Shown: positions 21,320 through 30,706 of the stretch, piece by piece
Numbering within the stretch: position 1 is the first letter of the stretch
How the letters are laid out: every line of letters begins with the position of its first letter
NCBI GenBank assembly: GCA_025716815.1
Contig: JAIXMN010000020.1
Location: 788,340-852,339, forward strand
Reading direction: 5' to 3'
DNA from: Dichotomocladium elegans
Taxonomy: Eukaryota; Mucoromycota; Mucoromycetes; Mucorales; Lichtheimiaceae
Length of the DNA: 64,000 nucleotides
Translations under genes and position numbers: made by a program
Notes under the pieces: model-generated
The model's input: only the letters and a program-made list of their open reading frames with translations
Database searches by the model: none
Told to the model about the DNA's origin: nothing

Positions 21320-22432
21320 TTACAAATCAACGACGCTGCAAAAACCAGTTTTCTCGTCCTTCTCGATCTTTGCCTTTCCGTCCGCAAGCTTCTTCACTAC
21401 AGTATGGACTTCATCGAAGGTATCGAAGGCAATGAAAGGGATCTTATGCATCTTGCAGTAAGTATCCAGATCCTTGCCCTTGCGGGCAAACAGAACATCG
21501 GCGTGCTTGGCAGCCGAGATGTCAGAAACACCATCGCCACAGAAGACGAAGATGGTATCGGGTGAAGCTGCCTCACGAGCGGCCAAGATAGCTAAGTTCG
21601 TCCCAGATCAGAAGCCGATCTTTTCCCTCTTCCCTTTGCCCTCTCTCCCAGCAGAAAATAATACTTACTGCGTGACTTATCGTTGCCATACTCGCTGTCA
21701 TCTCTATACTGAATCTTCCAGTTGCGGCCTTCCACTTGGGCATTATTGGAAATGATCTGGATGTCCTTGGCTTTATCGCCCAAGAAGTTCGTCATGATCT
21801 TGGAGAGCAAGGGGTACAAACCACTACGGATATCGGCAACCGTTCGTCAGATCCAACATTGCCACACGCACACACGCACACACACACAGAGAGAGCATCA
21901 GTACCTGCTAATAATGGTTACAGGATAGCCCCTTTCACGGCAAAAATCGTTGAATGCCGGAAATCCAGGATCAATGCGGCAATCTAAATTAAGAACATCT
22001 TTCGTTAAGCAAAAAGGATCCAATCATATCTCCACACATTATTAACCTACTGTCTAAATATTCTGCCCAAGCCTCCTCCCAGCTGATATGCACGGCCGCC
22101 CACATTTCGCTAAGACCTTGTCTGAAGCATGGCAGGCGGAGTGAGCGGTAGATTCGATATACGGGTTACGAATGCAGGTTGTCGACTTACTTGTATGTGA
22201 TCTTGTCCGTGAGAATAAGATGCTCCAGCTCGCGGCGGCGCTCGGGGCCGAGAGAGCGATGGTCATCAATGAGCATAAGCCCGGTGTCTGCCAGAGACAC
22301 GAGGCACGCAGCAGAACGGTTTGTTAGACGATTAAAATCGCGTTTTGCAGGAGGATGCCGCGGAAGCTTACCATCCAAGGAGAGAGTACCGTCGAAGTCA
22401 GTGAATACTTGAATCTTAACGTCAGAGACCAT
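21320..22432 (-). CDS. HAD-superfamily phosphatase (YNL010W/MtnX-like), 244 aa
   Basis: Predicted small-molecule phosphatase of the phosphoserine-phosphatase-like HAD subfamily; the substrate is unknown. Six exons join to 245 codons: 22372-22432, 22191-22287, 22051-22121, 21905-21983, 21669-21823 and 21320-21591. Motif I is FTDFDGTLS at residues 9-17 (nucleophile and acid/base Asp). Motif II is VTIISSGLYP, with the Ser/Gly of HAD loop 2. Motif IV is FCGDGVSDISAAKHADVLFA (metal-binding Asp pair). The length is close to yeast YNL010W (241 aa). The small cap segment between motifs I and II includes DTGLMLIDDH and GLSEMWAAVHISWEE. Intron 4 contains a CA/GA microsatellite. Confidence 0.85.
21863..21895. 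repeat. CA/GA microsatellite in an intron
   Basis: A run of CACACGCACACA-type repeats passes into GAGAGA, within intron 4 of the HAD phosphatase gene. Confidence 0.8.
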
Positions 22433-23679
22433 GTTGTAAAAAGGGCCAACCAATGGATATGAAAAAACAGGTGAGTGCAGGGAAGAGTACAAAATCGGTG
22501 GTAGACTCTTCGATTTTTTTATAAGAACAAAAGGGAATAAAAGTCCGCTCGCGGTCCAACGATCGATTGTTTCTTGCGTTCCCCTCCGACTCCCTCTCTC
22601 TTCCCCTTCTTCCCCAGCGCCCCCTCCCCCCTCCCCCCAACCACCAACGTCCCCCCCGGGGGGGGGGGTGCTGCTGTCGCAACCGATGAATGACGTATGA
22701 AATCAGGGGCACAATACCCGATTTGTATTGATATTCACAAGATGCACTTTGACTCTCACCATCATATGCAAGAGCGGGTGATATCCCACTTGATAAGACC
22801 TCTCTCCCGGGTTTGCCGATCGCTATGGCTATCTTCATCTCACAGGCTGGGTATCTCCGACCACTTTGAGTAGCAAGTACCCCTTTTGATTTTGCAGAAA
22901 ATATAGAGACGTTGATTTCTGCTTTCGATGACGTGATGGTGCATAGACCGTCCACGTTTCCTTTCCCCCCTCCCCCAACTTCGAATGCGGTGGGACGGAA
23001 TGCCACTGTTCCTGCTGCTCCGTAAAGAAAATTGTATACGTAACAAATCCACTCTGTCATTTGTATAAATCCCGGAGAAAGAGAGAGAGAGAGCTTCATT
23101 GCAGATATGTTCCCGATGATGATGACGCCACGCACGTTGCCCCATGTTTTAACTTGCCAGCAGTGTCAAAAAGTCGTTCTCCATCGCCGTGGCCATCCTA
23201 CTTCACTTCGCACAGAGCTTTTTTTTTTCTTTCAACAGCAGTTCCGGCGGTGTTTGGTGCAGGATGGCGGGTATGCTTCCAAGAACAAGTGTCATTGATA
23301 AGCTCGGTATCTTTTTGATCGCGCTTAGCCTCATTAGGTATTTCTTAAACGCAAAACACTGTATACATGCTGGTGAAAGGGAGAAAAAAAAACGTCGTTT
23401 TAGGTAGCAAAAATCCACTTTTTGGGGAGTGATACCCTAACAGATTTCACGTAAATATTTCTATCGCCGCCTCTTTAAAACGCAGCTAGAACGACGTGAA
23501 TCACGTGGATTCGCTTTAGGGGTGCACCTTCGCAGAAACTTCAAATCCTAGTCTTTTAAGCGTCCCCCGTCAAAAGCCTCTTTGTATCCTTTATGTTTGG
23601 GCTTATACATTAAAAACGCTTTTTTTTTTCGTATGCTAGCTCTATAGCTTATTTATTAGCACATGAATATAAAAGCTCA
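22433..23679. other. Gene-free stretch upstream of the HAD gene
   Basis: Pyrimidine-rich blocks (about 22570-22660) precede the HAD gene on its coding strand as a purine-rich leader. A C7G11 tract lies at 22651-22668. Further upstream only short frames occur, none convincing. Confidence 0.4.
22651..22668. repeat. C7G11 tract
   Basis: Seven C followed directly by eleven G, about 220 bp upstream of the HAD phosphatase start. It resembles the C6G9 tract upstream of RPS18. Confidence 0.8.
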
Positions 23680-24072
23680 TTAAGAAGTTGTTAACGTAAC
23701 AACCATAATCACTTTTGCGAGATGGTGATAATCTCCATACGTGCGATCACGCAATCGCCGGTTCCGACCTGCTGATATAACAGTAATAAAACGGCGGATG
23801 TTTCTGCGACTCCACGTATCGTTGAAAACGTGTAATTGATGCTTGGAAACAACAGGTCCACACATCTGTAGATGTAATATATAGCTGTCTTCGCCACTCG
23901 TATTGCCGACCTTGCCATCCACTTTGCGAAGAGGAGTTCGGTGGCGGACAATGCGTCCGTCGAGTTTCTCTGTTGATGCCGGGACAAATCGTGAGATGAT
24001 GACGTACACTTGAGCACTCCAGGTGGGAGCGAGTCTGGAGGGGAGAGGAAACGGTACTTCAAGTTCTTCCAC
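23680..24072 (-). CDS. Possible hypothetical protein, 130 aa
   Basis: An open frame from an ATG (MEELEVPFPLPSRLAPTWSA) has a plausible strand-rich composition (AQVYVIISRFVPAS, EDSYILHLQMCGPVVSKHQL). An overlapping minus-strand frame of similar length is open too, which weakens the case. No domain is recognised. It may be a decayed gene, and it may lack upstream exons. Confidence 0.2.
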   Translation of the reverse strand: MEELEVPFPLPSRLAPTWSAQVYVIISRFVPASTEKLDGRIVRHRTPLRKVDGKVGNTSGEDSYILHLQMCGPVVSKHQLHVFNDTWSRRNIRRFITVISAGRNRRLRDRTYGDYHHLAKVIMVVTLTTS

Positions 24073-25140
24073 TGCGCCTCGACCAACATCGTGGTCTTTG
24101 CAAACAGAATTACCGTCGGCCTATTTGCTCTTGCCCAATGATTCTACCACAAGGAGATATACCAGCGCGGGTACAAGTACACCCACGCATCTTGTAGATT
24201 ATCGTCGACGGAGTAAGTATATACTTGAGCAGCGCACATCTAGTTCCATGGTTGAAAACGCGAAGGAGGAAGTGAGACGAGTAGAAATGGGAGGGCATTA
24301 TATAGTTTTGATGGAAATTTTTTAAATTTGAGTATATACAGTAGCAAGGTTTTTACGGGTATGTTGGTTGCATTACAATTGTAGAAGTTGGGTATACATA
24401 AAAGCTTCCTGCCATGAGGCACACCCCAAAATTGAACTGTTAAACGGCTGGTAAATCGGTGGAACCTGTGTTTTCTCCAGTAAAAGCTATTCCGGCGTAG
24501 ATCAGAAGGAGAAAGGTGTCGGGCTCAACACATTCTGAAAACGCACAAATTTGGAAAGTGTGCCATAATGCTTCTGGGTTGGTGGACTTTGCGGCTGACA
24601 ATTACGATCGACCAGAGTTACATATTTCAATCTCTTGCCTGAAACTTTCTTCCTTAGAAGAGCTGCTGCCAAGTGGATGGCTTTGGTTTCTGGATGGCAT
24701 AGAGCCCATGTCTTAAATAACCTTATTGAGCATCTGCCGGCTGAGATAGGTAATGGTACCAACCTTGAAATTGTGATAAGAAAGGTCTGGATCGGGATAC
24801 CACCTATAATTTTGTAAGATTTAGGTCCAGCATACCAGCTAAATGTCAAGCTGCCATTGAAACCATGGTGGCAACGTTGGATATTAATCTTTGAAAGCAT
24901 GTAATTATTCTTACCATAAAGCATTCGTTAAAGCATGAGGTCATTTAAAAGATCCCTTACTGAGAAACATTATCAAGTGGAGCATATCCAAAACGCAGAC
25001 AGTGATCTCTGAACAGGAGTATAGTGTGTGCTAATTTGATAATAGCGGTATAGCAATAATTACAATAGTAGAAAATAATGAGAAATAAGATGTGTGTTCT
25101 TTTATTTGGGAAACGATCAAACGAAAAATAATTCATGCCC
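24073..25140. other. No supported gene
   Basis: Several frames of 60-140 codons overlap on both strands around 24500-24920. None shows a domain, a good start context or a consistent exon chain. Confidence 0.35.
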
Positions 25141-25640
25141 ACACTTCCAAAATGTTTATTGTTGTTGGATCACTGGAAACTTTTGGTGAGCTTTTTCCTT
25201 TTTGCCAGAAAATGGGTTATTTTCGTATCACGTGTCATAGGGCAAATACCAACCTGCGATCGGTCATGCTACTGCCTTTATTACAAACGATATCTGAGAC
25301 TTTTGCTGTGTGCGCTTCCGAGGCATCTACTACACTATCTCCACCTGCACCGAAACGAAACCGACCCGATAAAGTGCTCCCCGGCTTCAATTATTATGCA
25401 CGCATTCTCAGTTGATGCTTTGATCTTTTTATTGCAGAAATCAAGTTGCCTCATTCCGCCGATGCTATTTCCGATCTGCCCAAACTGGCCAGCGCTATGG
25501 AGCTTGGTCAGTTCCGCTTGCCTAGACTCGTAAGCGATCTTGTGCTAACTAAGCCTGCGATGGAGTGCCTGCTGACGGTCAAAGTCAGAATACAGCTTTT
25601 TCCCGCATGGTTGGTTAGCATATTTGTATTTAATTTACGC
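25141..25640 (+). pseudogene. Coding-like remnant of unknown family
   Basis: One block (about 25156-25410) reads VVGSLETFGELFPFC...PGFNYYARIL. A second (25438-25600) reads IKLPHSADAISDLPKLASAM. Joining them would need a 27-nt intron, below a workable size, so the copy looks decayed. The second block faintly resembles the last block of the 5050-5609 remnant (a YxxxxxL-E/K-LKxP pattern), which suggests but does not prove a shared family. Confidence 0.25.
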
Positions 25641-26975
25641 GATTATAGTCGACACACTGAGGGGAAACATCAACAAGCTCCAATCTGGGCAACTGCAAGC
25701 AAATCCAAAGTGAATTGCGAGCAAACAAAAAAGTGCGAACAATAAATTAGCCCTAGAGTACGACCATGTTTCCCACATGCCACTTCCTCCTGGATTCAAA
25801 TAAATAAATAAACAATCTTGCCTACGTGCACGACCTCCCGCCCATCTCAAGGTTTAAACAAGACGGAAGAATGTCGTTTTTCTGAGCCGAGCAAGGCTCT
25901 TCTTTTCTCGGAGACAAAAGTCACCTCCTCCCTGGAAGCAAGATTCTCTCTTCTGCTTTAAAGCGACAAATACCACATACACGCAAAAGGACCGTCCTTC
26001 CCTTTATTGACTGCCACATGAGAGGTTCTCTGGACACAGTCGGTGCGTAGTCCATATACCTGTTGGGCGGCAACCTTCGAGCCACGTACTACATGGATGC
26101 TCGCCGTGGCATCAGATCCCTGCAGGCAAAGCCCTTGCTATCCATAAACCAGGCAAATTAACCGTCTGTTTCAACGTCGGATTTTTGTTTAGATTCTATA
26201 TTGTATTTGGGATGCTTTCCTTGTGCATGTGATTGCGGTGCCTGAAAAAAATGAGGACTCCTTTTCGCCCGCCTTCTCAGCCATGCCGATTGTCTCTATT
26301 CTTTCCTTTTCCTCAGTATTAGGATAGTGGCGACTAGGCAGCATCCTGCAGAAAACAAAAAAGGGGAACGGAACGTTTATTGTAGCGTTGACAAATGGCC
26401 ATTGTGACATTCTTACCTTGTTGCCACTGTCCGCTATAAAATTGATCTGAGTGATCAGGACGGCATCAGTTGATACGTATTGGATGTATCTCCCAAGGAA
26501 GGGGCTTTCTCGAGTCCTAGAAATAGTGTAAAACACAACTGGACTATAGAGTGTGGGAAGATCGACAAGTGCAATGTCCCCCAACCATCCAGCTAGAGTC
26601 GGGGGGGGTGGAGGGGGTTACAGCAACTAGCACAACCAGAGGTGCCAATTTTTTTATGGTTTGTGAGACTTAATGAGGAACCGTTTTGTTTTTCTTTGCT
26701 GCTATGTACGCTAATTGGCAATCAACGGGTATTCATGCTACTTTAGTATTGCGTTCGTGGTGATGAGAACGCGGCGGTGCGTTGGTATGATCCATCGATA
26801 GATGCGAGCGTTGCTTCAGTTATCTTCTATAAAAAAACATCGCTCTTCTTTGAGTTGACTATCGTCTTGGAAATGCGTTGATTAGGATATCATACTTTTC
26901 GAATAGCAAGGATATCACCATCCAGTTCTGCCTCATTTCTGTTCTGTAACATATTCGTCAGCCTATCTGCTTCTT
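25641..26975. other. Gene-poor stretch with one weak frame
   Basis: A minus-strand open frame at 26189-26584 (with FLGRYIQYVSTDAVLITQIN) contains a good GTAAGA donor and a TTTTCTGCAG acceptor. The splice does not keep frame, so no gene is claimed. A G-run (GGGGGGGGTGGAGGGGG) starts near 26601. Confidence 0.3.
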
Positions 26976-28152
26976 TCATGCGTAAAAAAGAAGTTTCAGA
27001 GTTAAGGTTTTGTATGAGCGCCGGATATGAACTGGGAAAAAACCCGTTATAAAAAGGATATGATCCATTGTGAACCGCCGATTTGCCACAGCATTCACCA
27101 TGCCGATCTTGTCGCGTAATATTTCGCCAACAGTGAACGCCCTGTCCTTTTTGCGTCGTTTTTTGGAGCGCCCATCGTCTAATGAAAATATTGTCAGCGG
27201 GTGGGAGTGTTGATGTTGATTAGGGTCTCTAGGGAAACTAACCATCGCCTGGCTGCAAACTGCCAAGGCTTCTCTGTTCGACTGTCAATGATTTCCAGGC
27301 ATTATGCATGTTTCGTTTCTCCATCTGGGGAGCGTGGAGAGCCATTTATCCAAGTCAGTCTTATCGGACATGGGCAAACAAGGTCTATGCGCAATCTTTA
27401 CCTCTAGTCCTTCCTGGGCAGCGCGACGTTCATGTTCATATCGGATATTCACACAATCGGTCTTCAAGTTCTCGATGGCTTTGATCTTCTCCAGCTCACA
27501 TAGGCACTGCTGCTCTAGTTGATTGAATTGTGCTCTTAGCTCTTCGTGCGTTCCGTTTTGAGCTGCGGCCAATTCTTCCAGGAGCACATTGAGCTTCTCA
27601 TTGAATATTCTGTCAAGGCATGTGAAAAAGAAAACATATATCAATATCTGATGCAAACCGCCAAAAAAAAATGTTGCGCAATATCTGAATTACTTTTCCT
27701 TGTTTTCGTTAAACTGATCGTCCAGGACACTCGCATTCTCATTATATTTCTTCCAGCGTTCGAAGCTTGCGGGCTTTAAACGCCGCAGGAATTCACCTAC
27801 GACCCCGGAGGGGCTGCGTTTTAGCCGGAAGTCGCTTCCCGTCATTCGGGACATGGGATCCTCATTGCATACCAGGTGGTAAAAACCGACATTCCTGGAC
27901 CATACTCTCGATAAAAGTAATTTCATCCTTCTCGTCAATGTCATTTATCTCTCCAGCACTTAGCGCAACGGATTCTGTTTCAGAGTCCGTGTCCTCAGCC
28001 GTCTCTCGTCGTTCTCGTCTCTGGTTCTGCTTCTGTAATCCCGGAAGCAATGAATTGGGTCGTATAACCAATCGCGGATGCTGAAAATCTGTGATCTTCT
28101 CTTTTGGATGCTTATTGCCAGGGAGTGGTGAATGGATAAATGACGGATGCAT
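26976..28152 (-). CDS. SDS3: Sds3/BRMS1-family subunit of Sin3-Rpd3 deacetylase
   Basis: Predicted nuclear co-repressor subunit that helps hold the Sin3-Rpd3(L) histone deacetylase complex together. Exons 27873-28152, 27694-27796, 27402-27609 and 26976-27281 join to 299 codons exactly. An acidic N-terminal region (ETAEDTDSETESVALSAGEI) is followed at about 140-195 by the Sds3 coiled coil. That coil starts IFNEKLNVLLEELAAAQNGT, continues with ELRAQFNQLEQQCLCELEKI and ends in IRYEHERRAAQEG. A basic segment (RSKKRRKKDRAF) follows near 235. The family call rests on the coiled-coil spacing, not on a unique signature. The first exon may have upstream coding exons that I did not find. Confidence 0.55.
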
Positions 28153-29265
28153 AAATGGGAACAAAAGGGCGTGTGGCACGAGCAAAAAAGTCCAACCCGC
28201 TCACAATCAAAAATTAAAATTGGTGAGGCTTTACTTGCGTTCATCTCATTTTTTTCATTGGCTTCGTTTTCGGCCAAATAAGTCCGTAGTAAGATCTCAG
28301 ATGACGGGAGGATGTGGGGGGGGGTTAGTTGCAGCATCATATAGACTAGGACGTGTGCCCGGGACCTCCTTTGATGAACGAAGAGTGGGCTCCAGGAAAA
28401 CAATTTCTGTCTTATAGTGATCCAAAGGACGGGAGCGGGATTCCTCTTGCGATTAACGGGATTTAATATTCACTCTTTTTGACTGGTTCGCCTCCACAAC
28501 TGCCCATGTTCATCCACCCAGAGATAACGTCTTGCTGTGCTTCTTATCAAGAGGCCCATGCCTGGTGCTGAACAGCAATACTAACTAGACGATGTTTGAC
28601 TCGAGTCTCATCTGTAGAACCGTCTTCCTGTTGGTTTGTGATTAACTGAGTTTACAACAGATCTCTGATGAGGATACATAGCAGGCAGCTTGTTTTAATT
28701 ACGTTAAGTGAAGTACAGTACATACGATATGAATACTTTTTGACTGGGAGAGTACATAGCAGCAAGCTGAGACTTGCATACCCATAGCAAGAGACTACAG
28801 AAATACGTACATATTCTATGTGGGGCAATGCTCAAGGGCGTATCTCCTAGCGACTTGGCTCTGATCTTCTTATTAAAGAAACTTCAAAACAATGAATGTG
28901 TATGGATTATAAGGTTATCAAGCTGGCGTACATCCCCCCTCCCCAACGTGGTTGCAGCAGGAGGAGTCTTGTCAAAAATATTGCTACGTGCAAGGATCAG
29001 GTGACCTATTGCTTCCTGCCTGAGCGATGGGGTTGAAACAGAAAAAAAAAATGGTATGAAGCCGCAGCCAAAGGAGTTCAAAAAGGCTGAGTCACTTTAA
29101 GTCTTCGTTGTTCAGCATTCTCCTTGTCGCGTTTTTTTTTTTTTTAAAAAAAAAAAAGTTCCAGAATGGCGTTAAGCAAGATTGGCAAGTGCATCCACCT
29201 GCGGCAAATCATGGTCTTTTTTTTTTCGCGCGTTTTCTCTCTTGAACTAAAGTTCGAGTAAATGC
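28153..29265. other. Gene-free stretch between divergent genes
   Basis: No supported exon. It holds a run of nine or more G near 28316 and a T10/A12 stretch near 29131-29157. The T-rich block just before 29266 is probably the HAM1 leader. Confidence 0.4.
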
Positions 29266-30077
29266 ATGGCAATAGTCTTTGTTACCGGCAACAAAAACAA
29301 GTTGATGGAGGTGCAGGAAATTTTGTCGAGCACGATCCAAGTCCACTCGCACAAAATCGATCGTATGGCTCTAATAACTGTCCAAGATATGTATTTGTTC
29401 TCATTCAACTTGCATATGCAGTTCCTGAGTTGCAGGGAACCCCGAGCGATATCGCAAAGGAAAAGTGCAAAATTGCTGCGGAAAAGGTAAATTGGGTTTG
29501 CCAAAGAGAAAAAGGCCACGTGATTTGCCAACACATTTTCTCTAAAGATCAACGGCCCATGTATCACTGAAGATACCTGTCTTTGTTTCAATGCCCTGAA
29601 AGGAATGCCTGGCCCATACATGTAAAGAAAAAAAATTGTGGAAGGATCGGGGAAATCATACATCATTGACTTAAAAAGATATCATTCCGTTCTTTGAAAA
29701 GCAAATGGTTCTTGGAATCCGTTGGCCCAGAAGGCCTGGTCAAGATGCTCGATGGTTTTAATGATTACTCGGGATATGCGCTGTGCACCTTTGCGTACTG
29801 CAAAGGACCTGGCCACGAACCTGTTGTCTTTGAGGGCAAGACGCCCGGAAAGATTGTCGCACCTCGTGGACCTCGCAATTTTGGTTGGGATTGTGCATTC
29901 CAGCCCGATGGCTTCGATCAGACGTAAGTGCAAAGACGGAGAGTTCATTGAACGTGAAGGCTTAATCGCTTCCGACGTAGCTATGCCGAAATGCCCAAGG
30001 ACGTCAAGAACACGATTTCGCATCGTTTCCGGGCCATTGAGAAACTAAAGACATTTTTGAAGCAGCAGGAACAGTGA
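29266..30077 (+). CDS. HAM1: Inosine triphosphate pyrophosphatase (HAM1/ITPA)
   Basis: Hydrolyses ITP, XTP and their deoxy forms to monophosphates, keeping non-canonical purines out of nucleic acids. Five exons: 29266-29362, 29422-29486, 29548-29621, 29702-29923 and 29981-30077. They give 185 codons, and the 184-residue product is close to human ITPA (194). The start [20 protein letters not shown] carries the family (S/T)GNxxK substrate loop. Later motifs are [19 protein letters not shown] (metal-binding Glu/Asp region), [30 protein letters not shown] and the C-terminal [14 protein letters not shown]. All are in the normal order. Its 3' flank has an imperfect C-rich/G-rich hairpin before PET191. 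Confidence 0.95.
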
Positions 30078-30097
30078 ACTGAATGTGTGACGGCAGT

Positions 30098-30160
30098 GAC
30101 CACCTTCCCCCCATCCCCCCGCAATGGGTGGTGTGTAGGAGAGGGTGGGGGGAGGGCGGG
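30098..30160. repeat. C-rich/G-rich imperfect inverted repeat
   Basis: CCTTCCCCCCATCCCCCC and a downstream GGGTGGGGGGAGGGCGGG could pair as a hairpin in the 3' flank of HAM1. The G-rich side could also form a G-quadruplex in RNA. Confidence 0.5.
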
Positions 30161-30249
30161 AACAAGAGAAAATAGAAATACCTTGTATTAAGTCTGCACG
30201 TCTTTATTTTTTATTTTTTTATTTTTTGACCTATCGATAAACCAAAAAC

Positions 30250-30537
30250 ATGCCTTCTTCATGCAAAGAAATTCGACAAGAACTCATTGATTGCATGCTC
30301 AAATCCAACTGCGTGCTCGTCAAACGGAACACGGTTGCAGAATGCTTCAAGTCTGAGCATGCTGCTGATGTTCCTGCAGAATGCCAAAGCATACGCAAAA
30401 GTTTTGCCGAATGTCGGCGCGGCATGGTAAACAGAAAAAGCAATCAGTCTGCCACTCGTCCTTCTTAACGGCGCTGCTTTTCTCTCGCTTTGTAGATTGA
30501 TCCTCGTAAACGCTTCCGCGGCAATGCCACTCAATAG
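30250..30537 (+). CDS. PET191: Cytochrome c oxidase assembly protein PET191/COA5
   Basis: Small twin-CX9C protein of the mitochondrial intermembrane space required for complex IV assembly. Exons 30250-30426 and 30496-30537 join in phase to 72 residues. The product shows C-KEIRQELID-C and C-QSIRKSFAE-C pairs (CX9C), further Cys at CVLVKRNTVAEC, and the family-specific end RRGMIDPRKRFRGN. There is no cleavable presequence, as expected for import through the Mia40 disulphide relay. It converges on the glycosyltransferase gene, whose stop is 170 bp away. Confidence 0.93.
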
Positions 30538-30706
30538 ATTCGAAACAGCTCGAAATGTACCTTACACCCCAAGTTTCAATTCCAATAATAGTGCGAATGA
30601 AAGCTTTCTTTATTTTGAAACGTGGCTGTACAATGTTTTTTTATTCCTCCCAATCCACTCCACCATACCATCTACGACTTGTTCTGTTTTGTGTGTATAT
30701 ATTTTG

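Noticed and set aside
24502..24924. 140-codon minus-strand frame
   Set aside because: Overlapping plus-strand frames look equally good, and no domain, start context or exon partner was found.
26189..26584. Minus-strand frame with a good donor and acceptor inside
   Set aside because: Splicing at these sites breaks the frame, and no domain or partner exon is visible.
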